In this document: in pieces, positions 54,166 through 64,000 of the stretch
How the letters are laid out: each line of letters starts with the position of its first letter
How positions within the stretch are numbered: the first letter of the stretch is position 1
Origin: Phycomyces nitens
Taxonomy: Eukaryota; Mucoromycota; Mucoromycetes; Mucorales; Phycomycetaceae
DNA length: 64,000 nt
Reading direction: 5' to 3'
NCBI GenBank assembly: GCA_022702545.1
Contig: JAHRBC010000002.1
Coordinates: 7,688,001-7,752,000, forward strand
Made by a program: the position numbers and the translations under genes
Notes under the pieces: model-generated
Database searches by the model: none
What the model saw: the letters and a program-made list of their open reading frames with translations, nothing else
What the model was told of the DNA's origin: nothing

Positions 54166-57100
54166 ATGCTTTCAACTGAGAAACGTTGCGCTTCATGCAA
54201 GCTGACTGGCCATAGCCGCAGATCTAATGCCAAATGTCCTATAAACCCTAAAAACACTTTGCTCTTTATCCCTCAAAAGAGAACAAATGATGCTATTTCC
54301 ATTGAACAAGAGTATCCTGCAGAGAGTAGCAGATGTAATAACTATTATAATTATATTAGTATAGTACCAATCCTTATGTTAATCGTATTTTCTTCATATT
54401 CCTCTATACAGCTGCTGCTTTGAGAGTGAGAGTAGAGACTCCTCAGGAACCCGAATTGCCCATAGAACACCCCCAAGTTTCTCTTCTCATCTCTCCTGAG
54501 ATTCACAGTGAAGAACAACAACAGGATATTCTGGCTATCAACCCTGTATCTGTTCCCCTGTTTTGTCCCAGCTGCCTTGGAACTGACCATCGTCGTATTA
54601 CAAGCATTCAGTGTCCTAATAATTCAAGACATGCAAACAATACTGTTAGAACCCGAGAATCAGGCATGCACAACATTGCCCGACTCCCTGCAACTATAGA
54701 GCCAACTGTAGACAATAGAGGGAGAATGGACATCGAATGTCAATTCTGTGGAGCCAGCATGTGGATCAAAGAAAAGTGTCAGAGCTCTTCTCTCAGTAAC
54801 CCAACATTCACCATGTGTTGTGGCCGAGGAAAATATGTTCTCCCTCAACTTGAGCCAACTCCCCCCGGAATTACAGAACTTCTCAACAATGCAACACCAG
54901 CTGGAAAAGATTTCTTTTCCAAAATCAGAAGATACAACAGCACTATGAGCTTTACTTCTTTGGGTGCAAAGATCGACCATTCGGTCGGCAACAATATAGG
55001 TGGCGCCTACAGCTTCAGAATCCATGGTACTATTTGCCACAAAATTGGTTCAATCTTGCCAATGAGTGAAAGAGAGCTTGCCAGACCCCAATTTGCGCAG
55101 ATATATATTTATGATCCAGCCTCTCAAATTGAACAGCGCCATCGTAATGCGCCAAACTTGGAGAGAGACGTTTTGGAGAAGATCCAGGCTGTTCTTATGG
55201 ACATAAATCCATTTGTATCTTTGTTCAGAACTATGGATCAAGTCTCCCGCCAAAATCCCAATATACAAGATCTCACTTTACGCTTGGTTGCCAAAGGTCC
55301 CCAAGACCATAGGCGTTACAATGCCCCAACTGCCGAGGAAGTGACAGTCTTGATAATGAACAATGAGCCTGGAACTTCCAGAGATATTGTTCTCCATACC
55401 CAGACCAATTTCCACCAAAAAATTGACGAGTATCATCGATCATATGATGCTCTGCATTATGTCTTGCTCTTTCCTTTTGGTGAAGATGGCTGGACCATCA
55501 ATTCCAAATCCCTGGCTGGAAATAATATGACAGTTATGCAGTGGTATTCTGGCCGCTTGATGTACCGCCCCAACTCCCACCATCACCTCCACCTCTTCGG
55601 CCGTCTCTTTCAACAGTACATTATTGATATGTATGCAAAGCTTGAGCATAACAGGCTGAATTACATTATGAGTAACCAGGACCGCCTCCGAGTGGATCTC
55701 TATAGTGGTGTCCAGGATGCCATAAACCTCAATGACAATGATTTGGCAAATCTTGGTCGGCGAGTTATCCTCCCATCATCTTTCATAGGCAGTCCACGCC
55801 ATATGAGACAATTGTACCAGGATGCAATGAGCATTGTGCGTCACTTTGGCAAGCCTGACCTCTTTGTAACGTTTACCTGCAACCCGACTTGGCCGGAAAT
55901 CTCCTCTGCTCTTTTGGCTGGACAAAAGGCCAACGACCGCCCTGATCTCTGCTCCCGAGTCTTTAACCTCAAGTTAAAAGAGCTTATGAATGACTTGACA
56001 AAGAACCATATTTTGGGGAAGGTCAAGGCATTTATTTATGTCATTGAGTTTCAGAAGAGAGGTCTTCCTCATGCCCACATCCTGTTGATACTTCACACAG
56101 AAGATAAACCAACAAGTGTAGAAGACTATGATCATATAGTCTCAGCCGAGTTGCCTGATCCCCAAACCGAGCCACAAGCATATGCGACTGTCCATCGTAA
56201 CATGATGCATGGGCCGTGTGGTCCTACCCATCCCAACGCCAGGTGTATGGAGAACGGGAAATGCCAAAAGCGTTACCCCAAGATGTTCAATGAGGAGACA
56301 GTGGAAGATGGTACAGGATACCCTGTTTATCGCCGCCGACAAAACGGACGTTCTGTCAAAAAAGGTCCAATTGAGCTGGATAACCGCTGGGTGGTTCCCC
56401 ACAACCGCTACCTTTGTGCAAAGTACCATGCACACATCAATATCGAAATTAGCACCTCAATTTCCGCTGTAAAATACCTCTACAAGTATGTATATAAAGG
56501 ACACGATCGTGCAATGGCAGCCGTGCGATCCTCAGGCCAGCAACAACCACAACAACAACAACAGCAAGTAGAACAAACTGACGAAGTCGCCGAGTTTCTT
56601 GATGCACGCTATGTTTCTGCTTCTGAAGCATCATGGAGAATTTTCTCCTTCAAGCTTCATAAAGAGTATCCGGCACATCAAAGACTTGCCATACACACCG
56701 AAAATGCTCAGCAAGTTTACTACCATGACTCTGATGACATAGCTCAGCTATCAAGTATCAACACCAATACAACTCTGACATCATGGTTTGACTACAATGT
56801 TGTCAATGAAGAAGCTCGACAATATTTATACACGGAATTTCCTACGTATTTTGTCTGGGTCAAAAAGGGGAAAACATGGAGCCCCCACAAAAGATCTGAG
56901 AAAGGGACCATAAGCAGAGTGTATGCAGTCTCACCAAGAGATGTTGAGAAGTACTGCTTGAGGATTCTCCTCCATAACGTTTGTGGTGCCACCAGTTTTG
57001 CTGACATTCGTACTGTCAATGGTCATTTATATGAGTCCAACCAAGCTGCCTGCCGTGCTCTGGGTTTGCTTCTCGACGACAATGAATGGAGTGCATGTAT

Positions 57101-58928
57101 GGAGGAAGCTGCATCCTATCAGATCCCATCATCATTGAGACGTTTGTTTGCTGTCCTTTTGGTATTCTGCGAAGTCTCAGATCCTTTTGTCCTCTGGATG
57201 TCTCATCGCACTTCTATGATCGAAGATTATCTTCACCTGGCCAGAATGAACGAGGCAGATCCTTCTTTGGAGCCCACCCAAGACATGTACGACAGATGTC
57301 TGTGGGATATTGAAACACACCTGTCCGTAAACTCCCTCACTCTCACTTCCTTTACCGGATTTATTCTCCCACCTATGCCCCAAAACCTCACTCCTTTACC
57401 GAATCACCAGTCATCACAGCCAATCATTCAAGAACAGCAACAGCTCTGTGATGATGCCCATCTCTTGCCCTGTCCCAACAACTTTCCTTACAATGAGGAC
57501 CAATGCTTAGTATATGACACTATACTTGAAGCTGTTGATGCCTCCCAAATTGCACCAAGGCTCTTTTTTGTTGATGGACCCGGTGGTACAGGAAAGACAT
57601 TTGTCTTTAATGCCTTGCTCCAGAAAGTGCGCCAAACAGGAAAAATTGCTCTTGCTGTTGCAACCAGTGGGATTGCTGCCCTTCTGTTAGATGGTGGCCG
57701 TACAGCCCATTCTCGGTTCAAGATACCAATTGATGTTGATACCCATTCCATTTGATCAATTTCGGCAAATTCGCAGTTAGCTGAATTGATCAGATTAACA
57801 GAGTTGGTTATTTGGGATGAGGCATCCATGATAAGTAAGGATATCTTTAATGCCATAAGCCGATCTATCCAGGACATCATGAAGGCTGTGGACCCCTTGC
57901 TTGAGCATGTCCCATTTGGTGGTAAACTATTTGTCTTTGGTGGTGACTTTCGTCAGGTTCTTCCTGTCATCCCCAGAGCGTCCAGGTCCCAGATCGTGTT
58001 CCAGTGCATCAGTAGAGCCAGTGCATGGAGACATGTAAAGACACTGAAGCTGAGGAGAAACATGAGAATTGCCCAGGCAAACACTCCTGAAGATGCAATG
58101 CAGCTCAAGAATTTTGCGGCATTTCTCTTGCAAGTAGGCAGTGGCGTTGTCCCCACCACAGGCGGTTCTGACACAGTCCCAATACCTCCAACAATGTTGA
58201 TCCCGGGCCGTAACATCACTCACCTGGCCAGTGCTGTATTCCCCAACCTCTCCCCGATTCCGCCACACCTCAATTCCTCATGGGTCGCGCCATACTAACT
58301 CCAAAAACACTGAAGTCTCCAGGCTCAACAACCTCATTATTGATCAGTTTCCTGGGGAACTTAAAGAGTACAAAAGTGTTGATCAAGGCACAAACGAAGA
58401 CGACCTCTTGGCATATCCAATTGAGCTCCTCAATTCTCTTGATCCTGGATCCCTGCCACCCCACAACCTTCGCCTAAAAAAGGCTGCCCTATCATGCTGC
58501 TCAGAAACCTTGATCCAAAGAATGGGCTCTGCAATGGCACACGCCTTATATGCAGTCATCTTGGCAGATATGTCATCAAGGCAATGATTGTCACTGGGTC
58601 TAATGCCGGAAAACAGGTTCTTATCCCAAAGATCAAGCTTAATCCATCCGGATCAAATGCTTCGATTGAGTTCCAAAGATACCAATTCCCAGTCCGTCTT
58701 GCTTTTGCCATGACTATCAATAAGTCCCAGGGCCAAACATTGGACAGTGTTGGCTTATACCTTCCTTCCCCAGTTTTTGGCCATGGCCAATTATATGTTG
58801 CCCTTTCCCGTGTGCGAAACCCATCCGGAATTAAGATTATGCTTGACACCCCCTATGACCCCAATACGCCCCAAACTACTACATTTACAACCAATGTAGT
58901 ATATAAGGAAGTGTTTACAAGACATTAA
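54166..58928 (+). pseudogene. Helitron Rep/Pif1-like helicase, broken in four places
   Basis: Exon 1 54166-54334 starts MLSTEKRCASCKL with a Cys/His knuckle; intron to 54411; then a long exon. Zinc-type Cys pairs follow (CPSC, CQFCG). The Rep core has DLFVTFTCNPTWPEI, the HUH motif in EFQKRGLPHAHILLIL, and the tyrosine motif YLYKYVYKGHDRA. The helicase has DGPGGTGKTFVFNALL (Walker A), LVIWDEASM, GGDFRQVLPVI, and AFAMTINKSQGQT...YVALSRV. Breaks: TGA at about 57753 after DTHSI, frameshifts near 58283 and 58302, and another at an A run near 58483. Several fall in homopolymers and may be sequencing errors. The function would be rolling-circle transposition. Confidence 0.9.
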
Positions 58929-59254
58929 CTACTATGCAATTGACTTTAAGCACTTTATGCCCTTATACACCTATGCTCTCATACACCTATTTCTATTTTT
59001 TATTCAAGCCTATGCCACCTATGATTCTATTTCTCCTTCACCCATTTAATATATATATTTATGCAATTACCAGCTATACACATTTGGTGACCATGCTACT
59101 TCTAATATTACAGATATGAGTAAAGACAACAACTGAACCAAACCAGCCAACTTATTTGTTGCAAAGTCTACAACTGAGCTAAACCAGTAGAAATGTATAA
59201 CTTGCGAAGTCTACGACTGAGCCAATCTATATTCTTAAAATTCGACGGTGTTAG
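58929..59254 (+). other. Helitron interior with three diverged minisatellite units; no gene
   Basis: CAACTGAACCAAACCAG and related units begin at about 59128, before the main array. AAAATTCGACGGTGTTAG precedes the foldback unit, as it does near 53826. Confidence 0.5.
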
Positions 59255-59405
59255 AAGTCATGTGATTTACCTTTTTTTCTTCTCCCCTCTCTCCTTTCAA
59301 TTTATTTTTTCTTTTTACAAATTCTTTTCTTTTTATACATCCACACACAAAAATACACTTAAACACCTCTCTTAAAATCAGACATCTTTATAAATCACAT
59401 GACTT
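59255..59405. repeat. Foldback repeat with AAGTCATGTGATTTA arms, copy II
   Basis: 15-bp arms (59255-59269 and 59391-59405) enclose a centre almost identical to 53578-53697 (CTTCTCCCCTCTCTCCTTTC and CATCCACACACAAAAATACA). A lone arm is found at 60576-60590, just outside the Helitron 3' end. Confidence 0.8.
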
Positions 59406-59459
59406 ATCATCAGAGTTATTTTTCACCCATTTTTTTAAAAAAAACCCAAATTGCCAGTA

Positions 59460-60512
59460 AAATCAACGAATCAACCAAACCAGTAAATTAGTAATCAGTG
59501 AAGTCGACGACTGAACCAAACCGATGAATTAGTAATCAGTGAAGTCAACGACTGAACCAAACCGATGAATTAGTAATCAGTGAAGTCTACGACTGAGCCT
59601 AAGCAGTAGAAACATATAAGTTGCGAAGTCTACGACTGAGCCAAACCGGTCGAAACGTATAAGTTGTGAAGTCTACGACTGAGCCAAACCGGTAGAACCA
59701 TATAAAATGCGAAGTCTACGACTGAGCCAAACCGGTAGAAACATATAAGTAGCGAAGTCAACGACTGAGCCAAACCGGTAGAAACGTATAAGTAGCAAAG
59801 TCTACGACTGAGCCAAACCGGTAGAAACATATAAGTTGCGAAGTCTACGACTGAGCCAAACCGGTAGAAACGTATAAGTAGCGAAGTCTACGACTGAGCC
59901 AAACCAGTAGAAATGTATAAGTTGCGAAGTCTACGACAGAGCCAAACCGGTAGAAACGTATAAGTAGCGAAGTCTATGACTGAGCCTAACCAGTAGAAAT
60001 GTATAAGTTGCGAAGTTTACGACTGAGCCAAACCAGTAGAAACGTATAAGTAGCGAAGTCAACGACTGAGCCAAACCGGTCGAAACGTATAAGTTGCGAA
60101 GTCTACGACTGAGCCAAACCGGTAAAAACGTATAAGTTGCGAAGTCTACGACTGAGCCAAACCAGTAGAAACATATAAGTAGCGAAGTCAACGACTGAGC
60201 CTAACCAGTAGAAATGTATAAGTAGCGAAGTCTACGACTGAGCCAAACCGGTAAAAATGTATAAGTTGCGAAGTCTACGACTGAGCCAAACCGGTCGAAA
60301 CATATAAAATGCGAAGTCTACGACTGAGCCAAACTGGTCGAAACATTTAAACTGCGAAGTCTGCGACTGAGCTTAACCAGTAAAAATATTTAAACTGCGA
60401 AGTCTACGACTGAGCTAAAGAAGTAGAACCATATAACATGCGAAGTCTACGACTGAGCCAAACCAGTAAACGTATTACTTGCAAAGTCAACGACTGAGCC
60501 CAACCGGTGTGG
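59460..60512. repeat. Minisatellite, about 24 units of 43 bp
   Basis: Unit GAAGTCTACGACTGAGCCAA followed by ACCGGTAGAAACGTATAAGTTGC, repeated about 24 times with point differences; the first three units have a variant tail (GATGAATTAGTAATCAGT). Located just inside the Helitron 3' end. Reading frames through it are artefacts of the period. Confidence 0.93.
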
Positions 60513-60514
60513 TG

Positions 60515-60546
60515 CCCGCGTAAGCGGGGAAGGAGCGTAAGCTCCT
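60515..60546 (+). terminator. Twin GTAA-loop hairpins at the Helitron 3' end
   Basis: CCCGC-GTAA-GCGGG (60515-60528) and AGGAGC-GTAA-GCTCCT (60531-60546) are perfect stems with identical loops. Helitrons typically end with a short hairpin that terminates rolling-circle transfer; two in a row with the same loop is unusual. The usual CTRR after the hairpin is not clear (GGTCTATA follows). Confidence 0.6.
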
Positions 60547-60611
60547 GGTCTATATATTTAAAATTTGATGGTCGCTAAATCACATGACTTAGCTGAACTT
60601 AAACTTATTTT

Positions 60612-60629
60612 CACTGCAAAAATACACCC
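60612..60629 (+). other. Possible left terminus of another tnp2-type element
   Basis: CACTGCAAAAATACACCC closely resembles the left end of D (CACTGCAAAAAATACCC). If real, the Harbinger element 22 bp to the right landed next to this end, and the rest of the element would run past 63240. No tnp2 gene is seen in the window to support this. Confidence 0.35.
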
Positions 60630-60902
60630 TCTTTAGAGACATTTGGGGATTCTTTTTAATAGCCATAAAAGTAATTTTTAAACAAATGTTACACAGGATT
60701 ATTAAAAATTCGGCCTGTTTTTATTAATAATATTAAAAACGTTTTTACTAACTTGCTTTTAAAATAAACCAATCAACCACATTATAAGCATGCTTTTATA
60801 TCGCCAAATATAATACAAATTTGAAATTTATAAAGGGCATTCATATTATTCTATCTTGTTCTATTCACTCTTACACTTATATATCTTTTCATATTTACTC
60901 AA

Positions 60903-61847
60903 ATGTCTGGAAAATCAGTTGACAACAACCCCAACAACTTGCAATTTGTTGAAGGAAGTTTAGAGCCATCTGCAAAACGTGGAAAGCTCAATGATGTAAG
61001 AAAGCTAGCTTGCATTGAAGCTATGCTTGAATACCGTCCTTTTGAGCAATTACAAGGCAATATCATCAAGGCATGGGATATGGTTCAAGACGAAGTCAAC
61101 AAGAGTGATCCCAGCACCCACCCAGTTGGTATATCTACAATCAGAAACTTTGTTCGGGACTCCAGAAAACAAATCAAAGAGAAGCATAGAAAAGAAAGAG
61201 GGGATACTGGTACCAATGATTCAGAAACTACTCTGGAAAACCAAGTTCTTTCCTTGGATCAATTGGTATGCTTTTTTAATATACAGTCTTATATATGCTT
61301 ATTTGAAATTTTATTTGCTTATGAATATTAGATGACAGCTGTAGAGTTGAAGAAGAGTAAGGATGATGAAGATGCAGCACAGAGCATTGCTAGGAAGAGA
61401 GATGCGGAAGTAATGATGAGTGTCAGAGCATTGCAAGGGACAATCAAGAAGAAGGAGACTCTTATTAGAGTCCCCACACAATCACCACAACAGGCATGGA
61501 TGGATAGTGAGCAATCCAATGCAAGTGGCAGTACTTCTACTTCTCAAGAGATTCCTACTAAGAGAGTTCCAATGTATCAAAGGCTTAGTCCCAGGGAATC
61601 TCTTGAGAAAGACATTGCATTGGCAATGGAAGCAGATGAGAGGGAGAGAGCTCGTCAGCACAAGCTGGCCGACGAAATGATGAAGGTGATGCTTGAGATG
61701 AAGCAAGAGCTTTGCAAGACCAAGCAAGAGCTTTGTGTGGTCAATGAACGATTGGGAAAGCTAGAAAATAGTAGCAGAAGTCCCTATCCCTCTGCCTACC
61801 AGCAACCTTCTGGGACATCTTATCCCTTTTTCTACCATCCACAGTAG
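60903..61847 (+). CDS. Harbinger accessory protein, basic and coiled-coil
   Basis: Exons 60903-61265 and 61332-61847, about 293 residues, phase 0 junction (DQL/MTAVELKK). Residues 20-100 are helical and basic (KLNDVRKLACIEAMLEYRP, TIRNFVRDSRKQIKEKHRKE), plausibly a DNA-binding region; Harbinger partners often carry a Myb/SANT-like domain but I cannot confirm one. Residues 120-170 and 230-260 are charged coiled coils (ERERARQHKLADEMMKVML), and the end is Pro/Tyr/Ser-rich. In known Harbinger systems the second protein brings the transposase to the nucleus and the ends. Confidence 0.8.
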
Positions 61848-61883
61848 TAAACGTTTTTAAAAAAAAACATTCATAAATCAATT

Positions 61884-63014
61884 TTATTGTGTGGTGATTC
61901 TGTCTAGGTATATATGCAATTGGGGAGGTGCAATACCAAAGAACATGCTTGTCTGATTTCCATTGTTAATGCAAGTATGAATGTTCTTCATTAATGTAGA
62001 AATGAGGTAGAACTTTCCTACCCGGCTCTGCCCAACACGCTGTCCATTTCTAAACTTGACATAAGCAAAGAAAGCACCAACATGTCCAAACTCCCACTCA
62101 ACACACTCTCGAACTTTTGACATGGCATTATTGATGAGGCGCTCCTCAGAAGTCATGTCAGGTCTTCTTCTGAATAGCTTGACCACCAATACATTTGCTC
62201 TGTATGCCGGATCACCATAGATGGCATAATGGTGATCACCATTATCAGCATGACAGAGTTGCTGTTCCAGTTGAGCCATGATTCCACTGGTCTCAAGCAT
62301 TCTCTGATCGTGCATTGATCCAGCAAACGGCCCAGACATGCTCACCGTGATTCCATCTGGAGTCACAATGGACTGGAACTTCAAACCATGTTCCCTCTTA
62401 TGACCATTATAGTTGATCTCCTGGTCTTCCCCTGGTCTGCATACGGAATTTAGGGTTCCATCAATGAACCCAATAATGCCAGTATATGGCGACCCTTTTT
62501 CAGCAATGGCATTGCTGAAGCGCCACAAGTTGAATGGATGCAAGTGATCCTTGGTAAAGTGTAGTCCCCTGGCATACTTGTCATGCAGAAGATCAACCAT
62601 CGTGTTGAAAACCGTATATAAAGTACTGCGATTAACCTTGAAGAAGTGCTCAAGGTCAGCATACCGCCCAGGATATGACAATCGTCGAAGAGTGATTGCC
62701 AATGCTGACAGTATATCCCAAGAGAATTGGTGGGTTGTATCTTGGTGTAATATGACAGTTGATGGCAGTCCCATGGCATTGACAATGTACTCCATCTGAG
62801 AGTAGGTGAATTGAAAGAATTCAATACATGAAGCATCACCCAAAGCTTGGATCTCTGCACGTTGGTGAATACTTTGCTTGTTAAGTAGTGCATAATCTTC
62901 TACAGCATCTTGGAACTTGCTATGAGGGATATCAGTCTCGGCAGAGTAGTTATCAAGACGTTCTGCATTAAGTTGGTAGATGGTATTGCGTAAGTTGCTT
63001 GTATATCCAAACAT
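61884..63014 (-). CDS. PIF/Harbinger DDE transposase
   Basis: Single exon, 376 residues. A helical N-terminal region with a likely helix-turn-helix (RYADLEHFFKVNRSTLYTVFN) precedes a DDE_4-type nuclease core: IGFIDGTLN (first Asp), HYAIYGDPAYR (second Asp) and CVEWEFGHV (Glu), plus the conserved NYNGHKREHGLKFQ between the first two. Size is typical for the family. It converges with its accessory gene inside 19-bp terminal repeats. Confidence 0.93.
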   Translation of the reverse strand: MFGYTSNLRNTIYQLNAERLDNYSAETDIPHSKFQDAVEDYALLNKQSIHQRAEIQALGDASCIEFFQFTYSQMEYIVNAMGLPSTVILHQDTTHQFSWDILSALAITLRRLSYPGRYADLEHFFKVNRSTLYTVFNTMVDLLHDKYARGLHFTKDHLHPFNLWRFSNAIAEKGSPYTGIIGFIDGTLNSVCRPGEDQEINYNGHKREHGLKFQSIVTPDGITVSMSGPFAGSMHDQRMLETSGIMAQLEQQLCHADNGDHHYAIYGDPAYRANVLVVKLFRRRPDMTSEERLINNAMSKVRECVEWEFGHVGAFFAYVKFRNGQRVGQSRVGKFYLISTLMKNIHTCINNGNQTSMFFGIAPPQLHIYLDRITTQ

Positions 63015-63239
63015 TTTTATATATAAAAGAAGTGTGAAAAGTGAAAGAGAAAGTAATAGAAAGCAAAAGAAACAAAGTAAATTATACTCTCAGATAATAT
63101 TGTTTAAATCGCAGTTATTTTATTCTCAAATATCATTGGCTAAATATTTTACTAAAAAGGATTACTAATATTTGTCAAGATCATATTTTATCCTACCAAA
63201 ATAAGAATTTTAAAAATTATGAATCCCCAAATGTCTCTA

Positions 63240-63390
63240 TTAAAGGCTTAATTTTAATGACCCATAAATCATATTACATACTTTATTTGCGCTTCTATGA
63301 ATGCCTCCCAAGTGCCCGTAAAGAACTCTAAATTAATTGCTTCATGTGCTTGTCTTATTTTTACATAAATAATAGAATCTGTAGATAATT
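63240..63390. other. Short AT-rich flank of the Harbinger element; no gene resolved
   Basis: May contain the first exon of the gene that follows (an ATG at about 63299), but the splice join to SVDNSTANSV could not be fixed. Confidence 0.3.
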
Positions 63391-64000
63391 CTACTGCCAA
63401 CTCTGTTTTGGTTTCTGAGCCAACTTCCTCTGTTCAGAACGACGATAATGACTATTCTTGTAGTAAGAAAAGAGTTTTTTTTTTAATTAGATAAATGCTA
63501 AACACATTATGATTATCTGTTTATGTTTATTAGGTGAAGATTTCGAGGTGGATGAAGACGCCGAAGATTGCGATGATGATGAAACTGATCCTACGAGTGC
63601 TTTGTTGAAAGATGAAAAAGATGCTGATCAATTTGATGAAAGTCAGCGTACAAAATTATATTGGTCATTTCTTGAAACTCTTGTTCTTGGTCTAATGACT
63701 CGTGTTTTTTATATAAAATTTAGATCTGAAAAAAGCCTGTTCATCCAACAAAGAGGTCTTACTAGCACGTGTAGAACAACTTCTTCATGGGATATACAAC
63801 ACGATCACTTTATACAGTACCCAGCAAGAGATTTCCGATGCAATCAAAATTTTGGAGAAAACAGAGGCAGCAATTCTTAAGCCAGCTATAAATATGGATC
63901 TCTTGATGCCTCCTTCGACCAACACCAATCGCAAAGGCAGAAAGTCAAAGAGAGGGGTTAAGAGTGGAACAGGACGGCTGAGAATCCTCCAAGAGCTATT
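63391..64000 (+). CDS. Unidentified partial gene, acidic then basic region, runs off the window
   Basis: Three exons inferred: about 63389-63460 (SVDNSTANSVLVSEPTSS), 63534-63648 (EDFEVDEDAEDCDDDETDPT) and 63726 to the window edge. Joining them at gtaagaaa and gtacaaaa donors with ttattag and atttag acceptors keeps one frame open. The last exon reads LKKACSSNKEVLLARVEQLL, EISDAIKILEKTEAAILK, then a basic NTNRKGRKSKRGVKSG. That tail recalls the Gly-Arg-Lys ends of some MULE transposases, but no catalytic part is visible. The acidic first exons are like those of tnp2 genes. Start and end unknown. Confidence 0.45.

Larger units (their letters stand above)
53546..60565 (+). mobile_element. Helitron (approximate limits)
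   Basis: Holds a Rep/helicase gene, a long minisatellite, and ends at hairpin-bearing sequence that also occurs upstream at 53386-53545. The 3' limit near 60565 is inferred from where the two copies stop matching (after TTAAAATT). The 5' limit is not established; it should lie between 53546 and 54166. Confidence 0.55.
60634..63239 (-). mobile_element. PIF/Harbinger element, two genes, apparently complete
   Basis: TAGAGACATTTGGGGATTC (60634-60652) recurs as a perfect 19-bp inverse at 63221-63239. Between them lie an accessory gene (+) and a DDE transposase (-), convergent with 36 bp between stops. TTA occurs at both edges but not in exactly symmetric positions, so the 3-bp target duplication is unresolved. 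Both genes are open, making the element potentially active. Confidence 0.88.

Noticed and set aside
54351..58849. Minus-strand reading frames opposite the Helitron gene
   Set aside because: Shadows of the Rep/helicase coding strand.
59630..60191. Repetitive proteins read on the minus strand (YVSTGLAQSLTSL type)
   Set aside because: They are periodic translations of the 43-bp minisatellite.
59460..60512. CRISPR-like array
   Set aside because: Units abut without spacers and the context is a fungal Helitron.
63726..64000. Firm assignment of the edge gene to a MULE transposase
   Set aside because: Only a basic Gly/Lys/Arg tail recalls that family; no catalytic or zinc-binding part lies in the window.

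Overview
The window looks like a repeat-dense piece of an early-diverging fungal genome, most likely Mucoromycota. Evidence: AT-rich DNA, many short GT-AG introns (about 45-85 nt), and the element mix (CACTA/EnSpm tnp2 elements, Tc1/mariner, Crypton-like tyrosine recombinase, Helitron, PIF/Harbinger, Ty3). I found no convincing host gene, rRNA or tRNA. Nearly all of the 64 kb is transposons inserted into transposons, and the order of insertion can be read from 3-bp target duplications that restore reading frames when the inner element is removed.

Left third (1-21.3 kb): element B, reverse-oriented, carries an accessory gene (+) split by element A (4003-17047, TSD AAG) and a tnp2 transposase gene (-) split by a solo LTR-like insert (17665-17996). 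A has its own tnp2 gene, split by X1 (6364-13048, TSD TAC), plus an intact-looking accessory gene. A Tc1 element (535-1885) sits in B's flank.

Middle (21.3-52.5 kb): a decayed Crypton-like gene (22.1-24.8 kb), a remnant G, then element E from 25713. E is interrupted by X2 (26959-30297, TSD CTG), by D (30746-44094, TSD GGA), by X3 (45722-48995, TSD CTA) and by X4 (49311-52488). D contains C (32830-39646, TSD GTG), the one CACTA element here with all parts apparently intact. X2-X4 are internally deleted relatives of X1. X3 and X4 face each other as a 6.8-kb inverted repeat.

Right (52.5-64 kb): a Ty3 integrase fragment with LTR-like sequence, a Helitron Rep/helicase gene with several breaks, a 43-bp minisatellite and twin GTAA-loop hairpins near its 3' end, a PIF/Harbinger two-gene element that looks intact, and an unidentified gene cut by the window edge.

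The best candidate for something undescribed is the shared architecture of the CACTGSAAAA-ended elements A-D: (1) a tnp2 transposase with an N-terminal Cys/His finger, (2) a convergent four-exon accessory gene with a constant 306-nt exon 2 and an RPSWRSDE motif, and (3) on the far side of the accessory gene, a string of 40-80-nt exons separated by canonical introns, with no sustained reading frame. Exon sizes and sequence of this third unit match between A and C; B and D show the same architecture. It may be a conserved spliced RNA carried by the transposon.
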